From the NCBI GenBank assembly GCA_964541695.1, contig CAZIRB010000062.1, forward strand, positions 1 to 13,780: 13,780 bases of DNA, in the 5' to 3' direction. The notes beneath the pieces are model-generated. The model saw nothing but the letters and a program-made list of their open reading frames with translations, ran no database searches and was not told the DNA's origin. Below are positions 8,206-13,780 of the stretch, in pieces. How positions within the stretch are numbered: the stretch's first letter is position 1; each line of letters begins with the position of its first letter. Origin of the DNA: CAZKGE01 sp964541695 (GTDB lineage: Bacteria > Bacillota > Clostridia > Christensenellales > CAG-138). The position numbers and the translations under genes were made by a program.

Positions 8206-9594
8206 TCATCCAACCTTGATTACCTCGTCGCAGCGCGCGCGGATGCCGAACGCGTCGTGGTAGCGGTTCTCCATGGGAATCCACACGTCGCGGAAGCGCT
8301 CCCAGGCGGCGTCGCCGTTGCGCGCGCGGATGCGCCGCTCCTGCTCGGAGGCGGAGACGGCGAAGAACGCCGAGGCCGCGTAGGGATTGCCGAGCGCGGG
8401 GTGCAGGCTGTATGCGCCCTCGACGAGAATGAGCTGCGACGCGGGAATGTCGCGGGTTTGTGTGTACGCGGCGCGGCCGCAGTCGAAAACGCGGTAGGAG
8501 AACGCCGCGCCGGAGCCGAGGTACGGCAATACTTCGGCGATGAAGCGTTCGTAATGCACGTTGCCGCCAGGTTCGGCGAGGCGCTGCCGCGTGCGGATAT
8601 CCGGCGGCAAATAGAAATCGTCCATGTGCACGACGGGTGCGCGGAACAGCTCGGAAAGGTGGGCGGCCGAGCTGGTCTTGCCCGCGGCGGCCTGCCCGTC
8701 GATCGCGACGGCGGCGGGCCGCCCGCGTTCTTGCAGCGCGGCCAGCCGCAGGATCAGCGGGAAAAGCTCCGCGTACCCTGCGTCGACCACGCGGTAGGCC
8801 GGCCGGTACGCGCGCCGGTAGGTCTCGCTGTGGCTGACCGGCGGACAGCCCGCGGCGCGGTAGGCCGCAAGATATTCGTCCAGCGCGGAGACGGGGAAGG
8901 CGAACAAGCCCTCCGCGGCGGCCGCGCGCAGTGTGCCGAGCGCCACAGAGAACGCTTCGTGGTCGCCGGTCGGTCGTTGCGCCGACAGGTAGAATATGCG
9001 AAACAGCAGTTCGTCCGGCAGCGGCGAAAGCGCCGCCGCGGCCAGCTCCAGCCGGGCGTAACCGCCGCCGATCGGCGTAAATGCAGCGGGGGAGGGGGGG
9101 ATAGTTGCCGCGCCGCGTCGGGGCTCGTTCGCCGCATCGGTTTGGGGCCCAGCCGTATCGCAGCCCGTCGTCGTACCGGCGCGTCCCGTCGCCGTACTGC
9201 GGTTGGCCTCGTCCGCCGCGCCGTTTTGAGACTCCGCCTTCGTCGTCGTACCGTCGTGCCCCGCCGTCGTACTGGCCGGCATCTCGTTCGCTGTGCCGTA
9301 ATTGGCTTCGTTCGCCGCGTCGGTTTGAGGCTTCGCCGCGTCCGCCGCGTCGGTTTGAGGCTTCGCCGCGTCCGCCGCGCTCACCCTCTGCGCCGCGCCC
9401 GCACCCGCATTCGCGCGTTCCTCCGTCAGCCGCCGCAGCCCCTCAGCCGTGTCCGAGACCAGGTGTCCGCCGCCGAACACGCTCTGGTAGGCGAGCTTGA
9501 CTGCGTCGGCGGGTTCCATCGCCGGATAAAGCGCCGCGTGCAGCCGCAGCACGTTATAAAAATCGTCCCGCTGATCTACTTTGTCTGCCATCAT
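8206..9594 (-). CDS. Uridine-kinase-like P-loop protein with repeat-rich central tract
   Basis: Probable nucleoside (uridine-type) kinase or related P-loop phosphotransferase, 462 residues. Kinase half, seen: Walker A GQAAAGKT at 300-307, HMDDFYLPP with Asp325/Asp326 (the usual substrate-site DDFY), and a Walker-B-like strand LILVEGAYSLHP at about 388-399. It ends ERFRDVWIPMENRYHDAFGI, as in uridine kinase relatives. The N-terminal half contains PAMEPADAVKLAYQSVFGGGHLV (24-46) and, after a gap, FTPIGGGYARLEL to SHSETYRRAYRPAYRVV. These look like two pieces of one domain parted by a low-complexity tract at about 61-171 made of repeats. Two ATG codons stand together at the start; either may be used, with only a weak GAGTGGA ribosome site upstream. 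It is a lone - strand gene with its own promoter. The true substrate is unknown. Confidence 0.82.
   Translation of the reverse strand: MMADKVDQRDDFYNVLRLHAALYPAMEPADAVKLAYQSVFGGGHLVSDTAEGLRRLTEERANAGAGAAQRVSAADAAKPQTDAADAAKPQTDAANEANYGTANEMPASTTAGHDGTTTKAESQNGAADEANRSTATGRAGTTTGCDTAGPQTDAANEPRRGAATIPPSPAAFTPIGGGYARLELAAAALSPLPDELLFRIFYLSAQRPTGDHEAFSVALGTLRAAAAEGLFAFPVSALDEYLAAYRAAGCPPVSHSETYRRAYRPAYRVVDAGYAELFPLILRLAALQERGRPAAVAIDGQAAAGKTSSAAHLSELFRAPVVHMDDFYLPPDIRTRQRLAEPGGNVHYERFIAEVLPYLGSGAAFSYRVFDCGRAAYTQTRDIPASQLILVEGAYSLHPALGNPYAASAFFAVSASEQERRIRARNGDAAWERFRDVWIPMENRYHDAFGIRARCDEVIKVG
9314..9373 (-). repeat. 30-bp perfect tandem duplication inside the kinase gene
   Basis: Two identical 30-base units, 9314-9343 and 9344-9373, encode the decapeptide AADAAKPQTD twice (about residues 74-94). 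Because 30 is a multiple of three, the frame is kept. Diverged longer repeats (about 80-100 bp, with the shared element CGTCGTACCG and a GTTTGAG or GTTTTGAG end) continue from about 9126 to 9313. Confidence 0.85.
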
Positions 9595-9644
9595 GTATCG
9601 ATTCCACTCGGGCTAAATTGGGCCTTGCGCCCGCGCCCGGTCCA

Positions 9645-9673
9645 CATATACCACATCGCGCGGCGCTTGTAAA
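9645..9673 (-). promoter_or_regulatory. Probable promoter of the kinase gene
   Basis: On the - strand TTTACA (9673-9668) and TATATG (9650-9645) are 17 bases apart, and TGG precedes the -10 as an extended element. That is 5/6 to the -35 consensus. The transcript would start near 9638, about 44 bases before the ATG. Confidence 0.55.
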
Positions 9674-9865
9674 CAGCGCGGGGAAAAGCGCGCGGCCGGC
9701 AAAAAGCTGCTGCGGCAATATCCCGGTTCCGGCTGCTGCAGTTGCAGCCGCCGCTGCGCCGACTTGCACCCCCGCTGCCACCGCGTCGGTTTGCGCCCTG
9801 CTGACACCACGTTCCCGCCGCCGTACCGCAGCTTTGCTCCGACGATTTCGTCCATCCCCACCCCC

Positions 9866-9894
9866 TTGACAACCCCTTCACCAAGCGATATATT
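9866..9894 (+). promoter_or_regulatory. Sigma-A-type promoter of the ABC/GntR operon
   Basis: TTGACA at 9866-9871 is a perfect -35. A 17-base spacer leads to TATATT at 9889-9894 (5/6 to consensus). Transcription would start near 9901, within the palindrome that follows. Confidence 0.83.
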
Positions 9895-9913
9895 GTGCAT
9901 ATACGATATACAC
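9895..9913 (+). promoter_or_regulatory. Candidate operator for the GntR/YtrA regulator
   Basis: GTGCATATACGATATACAC is symmetric at 7 of 9 base pairs around a central C, with GTG and CAC ends. It directly follows the -10 box and covers the expected start site, an ideal place for repression. GntR-family sites often have GT...AC half-sites, so the operon's own regulator is the natural candidate. This is inference from position and symmetry. Confidence 0.55.
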
Positions 9914-9917
9914 AGTT

Positions 9918-9923
9918 GGGAGG
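9918..9923 (+). promoter_or_regulatory. Ribosome binding site fixing the TTG start at 9931
   Basis: GGGAGG with a 7-base spacer to TTG at 9931. No ATG in the frame lies near, and the resulting N-terminus (MDILSVQNLTKRY) is normal for an ABC ATPase. Confidence 0.8.
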
Positions 9924-9930
9924 CTGACGG

Positions 9931-10782
9931 TTGGATATTCTTTCGGTACAAAACCTGACCAAGCGGTACGAAAAGTTTACGCTCGACGGCGTGAGCTTTT
10001 CGCTGTCCGCGGGCTACATCATGGGCTTTGTCGGCGTCAACGGCGCGGGCAAGACCACGACGCTCAAGGCGATGATGAACCTCGTGCACGCCGACGGCGG
10101 CAGCGTCGAGATGTTCGGGCGCGATTTTTTCGGCGACGAGATCGCGTGCAAGCAGCGGCTCGGCGTCGTGTTCGGCGGCGTGGACTACTACCCCAAAAAG
10201 CGGCTTTCCGCGATCGCGGACGTGACGAAGCGGTTCTACGAGGCCTGGGACGACGCGGCGTTTGCGTCATACCTGAAGCGCTTTTCCCTCAATCCGGATA
10301 AGCGCATCGACGAGCTGTCGAGCGGCATGCGCGTCAAGTTCGCGCTCGCGCTCGCGCTTTCGCACGACGCGAAGCTATTCTTGCTCGACGAGCCGACGAG
10401 CGGGCTGGACCCCGTCTCGCGCGACGAGCTGCTCGAGATATTCCAGACACTGATCGAGGACGGCGAGCGCAGCATCCTGTTCTCGACGCACATCACGTCC
10501 GACCTCGACAAATGCGCGGACTTCATCACGTACATCCGCAATGGCAGGATCGTGTCCAGCGCCGACCGCGACAGCTTCCTCGACGCGTACCGCCTCGTGC
10601 AGGGCGGGCAGGCGCCGCTGACGGAGGCGCAGGGCCGCGCGCTGATCGGCGTTCGGCGCCACGCGTTCGGCTTCCAGGCGCTGGTGAAGAAGGAGGACCT
10701 GCGCGTTTGCGAGGGGCTTATGATCGCGCCGGCGGACCTCGAGTCCATCATGATCCACATCGAAAGGGGTGACGCGGCATGA
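9931..10782 (+). CDS. ABC transporter ATP-binding protein (YtrB/BcrA-like)
   Basis: ATPase of a small ABC-2 type exporter, 283 residues, cytoplasmic and working with the permease encoded next. Seen: Walker A GVNGAGKT at 35-42, signature LSSGMR at 129-134, Walker B LFLLDEP at 149-155 followed by TSGLDPVS, and the switch histidine H187 in STHITSD. After the ABC fold there is a C-terminal part of about 80 residues of the kind seen in this subfamily. Initiation is at TTG with a good GGGAGG site. It is first in the operon and overlaps the permease gene by four bases (ATGA), so the two are translationally coupled. In Bacillus the Ytr system responds to cell-wall-active antibiotics; whether this one does is not shown by the sequence. 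Confidence 0.92.
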   Translation: MDILSVQNLTKRYEKFTLDGVSFSLSAGYIMGFVGVNGAGKTTTLKAMMNLVHADGGSVEMFGRDFFGDEIACKQRLGVVFGGVDYYPKKRLSAIADVTKRFYEAWDDAAFASYLKRFSLNPDKRIDELSSGMRVKFALALALSHDAKLFLLDEPTSGLDPVSRDELLEIFQTLIEDGERSILFSTHITSDLDKCADFITYIRNGRIVSSADRDSFLDAYRLVQGGQAPLTEAQGRALIGVRRHAFGFQALVKKEDLRVCEGLMIAPADLESIMIHIERGDAA

Positions 10783-11432
10783 AAGCGATGTTATATAAGG
10801 AGCTTCGGCTCGCGCTGCATCCGACGAACCTGCTGTTTCTTTTGCTCGGCGCGATGCTGCTCATCCCCGCGTATCCATATTACGCCGCGTTCATATACAC
10901 GTGTCTGTCGGTCTTCTTCCTGTTCCTTTCGGCTCGGGAGAACCAGGACACGCGGTTTACGGCGCTGCTGCCGGTGAAAAAGAGCGACGTGGTCAAGGGG
11001 CGCTGCATCACGGTGGCCGCGGTCGAGCTTATGCAGCTGCTCGCAGGCGTGCCGTTCGCGTTTTTGACCGCGCGCGTCAACCCGAACCCCGCGGGCAACC
11101 CCGTCGGCATCGAGGCCAACGCCGCGTTTTTCGGCCTCGTGCTGCTCCTATTCGGCCTGTTCAACGTCACGTTCCTGCCCGCGTTTTACCGCACCGCGTA
11201 CAAGGTCGGCCGCGCGCTGCTTTTCGGCGGCGCGGCCGTCACCGTGTACGTCGTGGCCGCGGAATTAACCGTACAGGCCGTGCCCGCCATAAAAGCTGCG
11301 CTCGATACGCGCGATCCAACGTTTTTGCCCGCCCGGCTTGCCGTTCTTGGCGCGGGAGCGCTTGCATTTATCGTGCTGACGCTGGTATCCTATAGGGTAG
11401 CGGCAAGGCGCTTTGAATTGGTCGACCTGTAA
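10779..11432 (+). CDS. ABC-2 type permease of the Ytr-like transporter
   Basis: Membrane partner of the preceding ATPase, 217 residues. Six hydrophobic segments can be read, at about 18-32, 34-52, 75-96, 113-133, 143-165 and 185-207. Between the second and third is the cytoplasmic stretch SARENQDTRFTALLPVKKSDVVKGR. The LPVKKSDVVKGR element is typical of small bacterial ABC-2 permeases that go with GntR regulators. The start is within the ATGA overlap with the ATPase gene and has AAAGGGG at 10763-10769. The gtg of the regulator follows nine bases after the stop. The substrate is unknown; the likely function is export or membrane-stress defence, by family analogy only. Confidence 0.86.
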   Translation: MKAMLYKELRLALHPTNLLFLLLGAMLLIPAYPYYAAFIYTCLSVFFLFLSARENQDTRFTALLPVKKSDVVKGRCITVAAVELMQLLAGVPFAFLTARVNPNPAGNPVGIEANAAFFGLVLLLFGLFNVTFLPAFYRTAYKVGRALLFGGAAVTVYVVAAELTVQAVPAIKAALDTRDPTFLPARLAVLGAGALAFIVLTLVSYRVAARRFELVDL

Positions 11433-11441
11433 GGGGCGCAC

Positions 11442-11807
11442 GTGGACATCAACCTCTCTACAACATCGTCCGAGCCGATCTACCGGCAGATATTCGAGCA
11501 GCTGCGCGCCCAGATCATACAGGGCAAGCTGCCCGGCGGGACCTGCCTGCCGCCGATCCGCACCGTCGCGCGCGAGCTGCGCATCAGCGTGATCACGGTC
11601 CGGAAGGCCTGGGAGGAGCTCGAGCACGCGAGCCTGATCGATACGATGGCGGGCAAGGGCTGCTTTGTGCGGCAGTTTCAGGAGCCCGAGCGCGACGATC
11701 GGCGGCTGCGGCTTGCCGAGGCGCAGATGGCGCAGGACCTAGGGCGCTACAAATCGCTGGGATTATCGCGCGGGGAGGTGCTCGCGCTCGTGGAAAAACT
11801 GTATTGA
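11442..11807 (+). CDS. GntR-family transcriptional regulator, YtrA subfamily
   Basis: Short DNA-binding repressor, 121 residues. Seen: the winged-helix domain at about 8-76, with EPIYRQIFEQLRAQIIQGKLPGG, then LPPIRTVARELRISVITVRKAWEELE (the helix-turn-helix) and the wing AGKGCFV. The rest is a short helical dimerisation tail (RRLRLAEAQMAQDLGRYKSLGLSRGEVLALVEKLY), with no room for the large effector domain of FadR- or HutC-type relatives. This is the classic YtrA layout. It starts at GTG with AAGGGGC at 11431-11437. Here the regulator is the third gene, while in Bacillus ytrA comes first. It most likely represses its own operon through the palindrome at 9895-9913. Confidence 0.92.
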   Translation: MDINLSTTSSEPIYRQIFEQLRAQIIQGKLPGGTCLPPIRTVARELRISVITVRKAWEELEHASLIDTMAGKGCFVRQFQEPERDDRRLRLAEAQMAQDLGRYKSLGLSRGEVLALVEKLY

Positions 11808-11813
11808 AGCGGC

Positions 11814-11820
11814 AGGAGGA
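11814..11820 (+). promoter_or_regulatory. Ribosome binding site fixing the TTG start at 11827
   Basis: AGGAGGA with a 6-base spacer to TTG at 11827. It is the only good site near this reading frame's start. Confidence 0.8.
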
Positions 11821-11826
11821 ACGGCG

Positions 11827-12381
11827 TTGGACTTGACGGAAGAAAAGGTATCGTCCGAGGAGATTTTTTCGGGCAGGGTCGTGCATCTTGTGCGCGATAC
11901 CGTGCGGTTGCCGAACGGGGCGCTGACGACGCGCGAGGTCGTGCACCATCCCGGCGCGGTCTGCGTCGTGCCGCTGACGGACGACGGCGAGGTCGTGATG
12001 GTGCGCCAGTTCCGGTATCCGTTCGGCCGCGTGCTGCTCGAGGCGCCGGCGGGCAAGCTCGACCCGGGCGAGAGCCCGCTCGACTGCGCGCGGCGCGAGC
12101 TGTCCGAGGAGACCGGCGCGGAGGCGGAGATATTCGAGGACCTCGGGGAGTTCTATTCCTCGGTCGCGATATTCGACGAGTCGATCCGGCTGTTCCTCGC
12201 GCGCGGGCTGAAGTTTAAAAGCGCGCACGCCGACGACGACGAGTTTTTGCAGGTGGAGCGCATCCCGCTGAAAACGCTCGTTTCGGATATCCTGTCCGGC
12301 AAGATTTGCGACGGCAAGACGCAGGCCGCGCTCCTCAAGGTCTGGTGCCTCGAGCAGGAAAAGCGCAGACGCGCGGATTGA
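11827..12381 (+). CDS. Nudix hydrolase, ADP-ribose pyrophosphatase type
   Basis: Likely hydrolyses ADP-ribose (or a related nucleoside diphosphate derivative) to AMP and ribose 5-phosphate in the cytoplasm. The protein has 184 residues, normal for the family. Seen: an N-terminal part that opens EEKVSSEEIFSGRVVHLVRDTVRLPNG, as in ADP-ribose pyrophosphatases, then VVMVRQFRYPF. The complete Nudix box runs G76 to about A98 with Glu82, Arg90, Glu91, Glu94, Glu95 and Gly97 in place (GX5EX7REUXEEXGU). SSVAIFDESIRLFLARGL follows; most ADP-ribose pyrophosphatases have a Pro-Gly in this area (SPG motif), here replaced by SVAIFDE. The start is TTG with AGGAGGA. It lies 19 bases after the GntR gene with no terminator between, so it is probably cotranscribed, although its chemistry has no evident tie to the transporter. 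Confidence 0.88.
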   Translation: MDLTEEKVSSEEIFSGRVVHLVRDTVRLPNGALTTREVVHHPGAVCVVPLTDDGEVVMVRQFRYPFGRVLLEAPAGKLDPGESPLDCARRELSEETGAEAEIFEDLGEFYSSVAIFDESIRLFLARGLKFKSAHADDDEFLQVERIPLKTLVSDILSGKICDGKTQAALLKVWCLEQEKRRRAD

Positions 12382-12405
12382 CGGCACGGTGCATCCGCGT
12401 ATAAT
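12378..12405 (+). promoter_or_regulatory. Promoter of the mrp gene, overlapping the Nudix stop codon
   Basis: TTGACG at 12378-12383 (5/6) and a perfect TATAAT at 12400-12405, with a 16-base spacer. The -35 box contains the TGA stop of the Nudix gene. Transcription would begin near 12412, which rules out the in-frame ATGs at 12389 and 12404 as starts on this transcript. Confidence 0.75.
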
Positions 12406-12451
12406 GGAACTGCGGGGAACCGCAACTGTAACGATGGGAGAAAACGAGACA

Positions 12452-13285
12452 TTGAGCCAAAATTGCACGCATGACTGCGCCTCCTGCAAGGAGAACTGTT
12501 CCGAGCGCACGAGCTTTTTGGAAAAGCCGCACGAGATGAGCCGGGTCAAAAAGGTGATCGGCATCGTCAGCGGCAAGGGCGGCGTGGGGAAATCGCTCGT
12601 TACGTCGCTGCTAGCCGTACAGGCCAAGCGCTGCAACCTGAACGTGGGCATACTGGACGCGGACGTGACGGGCCCGTCGGTCCCGCGCGCGTTCGGTCTG
12701 GCCGAAAAGGCCGTGGTGACGGAGCAGGGGCTGTTCCCCGTCCGCACGAAGACGGGCATCGAGGTCATGAGCTTAAACCTCCTGCTCGAGAGCGACACGG
12801 ACCCCGTGGTCTGGCGCGGGCCGATGATCGCGGGCGTGGTCAAGCAGTTCTGGACGGACGTGATCTGGAAGGACATCGACGTGCTGTTCATCGACATGCC
12901 GCCGGGCACGGGCGACGTGCCGCTGACGGTGTTCCAGTCGATCCCGATCGACGGGGTCGTGGTCGTGACCACGCCGCAGCAATTGGTCGGCATGATCGTC
13001 GAGAAGGCCATACACATGGCGTCGATGATGCATGTGCCGGTGCTGGGCATCGTCGAGAACATGAGCTATATCGCGTGCCCGGACTGCGGGCGAAGGATCG
13101 AGCCGTTCGGCGAGAGCCGCGCGGATGAGATCGCGGCAAAATACGATATCCCGCTCGTTGCGCGCATCCCGATCAACGGCAAGCTGTCCGCCGCGAGCGA
13201 CGCGGGACTGATCGAGCTGTTCGAGGGCGACTGGCTGGACGCGTTCGAAAAGCTGTTCGACGCGGACGGGCCGAAGCGGGCGTAG
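12452..13285 (+). CDS. Mrp/NBP35-family Fe-S cluster carrier ATPase
   Basis: Cytoplasmic P-loop ATPase that carries or inserts iron-sulfur clusters (Mrp/ApbC/NBP35 family). Seen: deviant Walker A GKGGVGKS at 41-48, the MinD-like switch strand ILDADVTGPSVPR, VVWRGPMIAGVVKQFW, the FIDMPPGTGDVPLT block, TTPQQLV, and the cluster-binding pair C209-P-D-C212. The N-terminus has Cys5, Cys9, Cys12 and Cys16 (CX3CX2CX3C). I chose TTG at 12452, giving 277 residues, because clostridial relatives begin M-S-x-x-C-x-H-D-C and because GGGAG lies at 12436-12440. The ATG at 12434 is the alternative and would add six residues. It has its own promoter, and a terminator follows about 90 bases after the stop. Confidence 0.9.
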   Translation: MSQNCTHDCASCKENCSERTSFLEKPHEMSRVKKVIGIVSGKGGVGKSLVTSLLAVQAKRCNLNVGILDADVTGPSVPRAFGLAEKAVVTEQGLFPVRTKTGIEVMSLNLLLESDTDPVVWRGPMIAGVVKQFWTDVIWKDIDVLFIDMPPGTGDVPLTVFQSIPIDGVVVVTTPQQLVGMIVEKAIHMASMMHVPVLGIVENMSYIACPDCGRRIEPFGESRADEIAAKYDIPLVARIPINGKLSAASDAGLIELFEGDWLDAFEKLFDADGPKRA

Positions 13286-13376
13286 CGGCGGCATCGCCGG
13301 GGCTGTTTTGAGCTCCAGCCCGCGGGGAAACCGCTTTGACCGAACATTTTGGATATACCGGTAAGACCGCATCCGC
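13286..13376 (+). other. mrp 3' untranslated stretch with small hairpins
   Basis: Between the mrp stop and its terminator there are two small stems: GGGCTG paired with CAGCCC near 13299-13320, and GCGG-GGAAA-CCGC near 13322-13334. I do not recognise a known RNA family. An open frame from a TTG at 13336 runs through the terminator and is not credible. Confidence 0.35.
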
Positions 13377-13412
13377 CCCCGCTGCGCTTTCTCGCGCGGC
13401 GGGGCTTTTTTT
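13377..13412 (+). terminator. Rho-independent terminator after mrp
   Basis: 11-bp GC-rich stem with one T-G pair (13377-13387 with 13394-13404), six-base loop, then C and seven Ts at 13406-13412. It separates mrp from the lipoprotein gene. Confidence 0.88.
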
Positions 13413-13466
13413 CGCCCGAAGTTCAAAAAGGTTCCAAACGGAGCGCGCCAGAAACCATTTCATCGC

Positions 13467-13472
13467 TATAAT
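13467..13472 (+). promoter_or_regulatory. Possible -10 box for the lipoprotein gene
   Basis: A perfect TATAAT lies 57 bases before the ATG and after the mrp terminator. There is no recognisable -35 box 16-18 bases upstream, so the promoter is weak, activator-dependent or a different one. Confidence 0.4.
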
Positions 13473-13529
13473 GCTGCCACATTACGCCAATAGAATGGGT
13501 GCCAAGAATATAAGGCAAGGGAGAGGCGT

Positions 13530-13780
13530 ATGAAAATTCGTTCGGTATTATCCATCCTATGCGCGGCGGCGCTCGCGCTCGGCGCGCTGTCGGGCTGCGC
13601 CGCGGGAACCGCGGAATCCGGCGCGCAAAGCGACGCAACCAAGGCGGGCGGCGTTACGGAGGCCGCGGCTTCGCAGAACGGGGCGCTCATCGTGCGCGTT
13701 GAGAGCGTCGACGGCTCCACGATCACGGCGGCGGCCGGCACGGTCGCGCAGGGCGGTCCGGGCGGCGCGGGGCAGGGCGA
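13530..13780 (+). CDS. Small lipoprotein, 3' end cut by the window
   Basis: The reading frame is open to the last base (83 complete codons seen). Seen: a lipoprotein signal peptide (MKIRS, then a hydrophobic run, lipobox LSGC with the lipidated Cys at 23), an Ala/Gly/Thr/Ser-rich spacer, a short possible beta element ALIVRVESVDGSTITAAAG, then a Gly-rich run at the window edge. The ATG has GGGAGAGG at 13519-13526. It should be anchored on the outer face of the membrane. No family can be named from this fragment. Repeated VxSVDGSTIT-type strands with Gly-rich linkers occur in some secreted clostridial proteins, so the missing part may be low in complexity. Confidence 0.8.
   Translation, partial: MKIRSVLSILCAAALALGALSGCAAGTAESGAQSDATKAGGVTEAAASQNGALIVRVESVDGSTITAAAGTVAQGGPGGAGQG

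Larger units (their letters stand above)
9595..9930. other. Divergent intergenic region between kinase and transporter operon
   Basis: 336 bases without a convincing gene. It carries the kinase promoter (9645-9673) and the + strand operon promoter and operator (9866-9913). Between them lies GC-rich DNA (about 9680-9860) that includes the 13-mer CCGCGTCGGTTTG at 9781-9793, also present in the kinase repeat tract. An 80-codon open frame on the - strand from an ATG at 9855 has a purine-rich stretch ahead of it, but it overlaps the kinase promoter and its composition is unconvincing. Confidence 0.55.

Noticed and set aside
7984..9672. A 562-codon open frame on the + strand opposite the kinase gene
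   Set aside because: It is the antisense of a gene with clear kinase motifs in GC-rich DNA. The translation is Arg/Ala/Gly-rich without a recognisable domain, and there is no good ribosome site.
9613..9855. 80-codon - strand frame starting at the ATG at 9855 with a purine-rich leader
   Set aside because: It has no recognisable domain, a biased composition and overlaps the probable kinase promoter. It was not called as a gene.
11593..13062. 489-codon - strand frame across the gntR, Nudix and mrp genes
   Set aside because: It spans three unrelated genes with solid motifs on the other strand and contains no domain of its own.
13336..13359. Promoter from TTGACC and TATACC after mrp
   Set aside because: The spacer is only 12 bases, too short for a sigma-A promoter, and it sits just before a terminator.
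13286..13376. Riboswitch or known structured RNA after mrp
   Set aside because: There are only small stems, no recognisable aptamer core, and the terminator is more simply that of mrp.

Overview
The window is GC-rich, compact bacterial DNA. Strong AGGAGG-type ribosome sites, frequent TTG and GTG starts, lipobox lipoproteins and a YtrA-type regulator operon point to a high-GC Firmicute, probably a Clostridia member (Oscillospirales or Christensenellales-like). That assignment is an inference; no rRNA or marker gene is present to fix it.

Region 1 (2-7777) is a complete oligopeptide/dipeptide ABC importer operon on the + strand: substrate-binding lipoprotein, permeases OppB and OppC, ATPases OppD and OppF, and a small single-pass membrane protein overlapping the end of oppF. 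It closes with a textbook rho-independent terminator. Three importer subunits are larger than usual. The binding protein carries about 175 extra residues, OppC carries about 280 residues between its first membrane segment and its transport core, and OppD has a basic N-terminal extension of about 55 residues. The OppC insert is built of clear internal repeats of 63 residues. A perfect 19-bp-arm hairpin separates oppA from oppB.

Region 2 (7778-8205) has no gene. It holds a cluster of short perfect palindromes, including three head-to-tail 30-bp units that each contain a hairpin.

Region 3 (8206-9594, - strand) is a uridine-kinase-like P-loop protein. Its N-terminal domain appears split by a low-complexity Ala/Thr/Asn/Gln-rich tract of about 110 residues made of repeats. 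Region 9595-9930 carries divergent promoters: one for the kinase and one for the next operon.

Region 4 (9931-12381, + strand) is a YtrA-like operon: ABC ATPase, ABC-2 permease, GntR/YtrA repressor and a Nudix (ADP-ribose pyrophosphatase-type) hydrolase. A consensus promoter is followed at once by a near-palindrome that could be the repressor's operator.

Region 5 (12382-13412) is an Mrp/NBP35 Fe-S carrier ATPase with its own promoter, which overlaps the Nudix stop codon, and its own terminator. Region 6 (13530-end) is the start of a small lipoprotein cut by the window edge.

I do not see a clearly new multi-gene system. The best candidates for something undescribed are the repeat domain in OppC together with the other importer expansions and the small membrane protein, the repeat tract in the kinase, and the palindrome-rich intergenic block.
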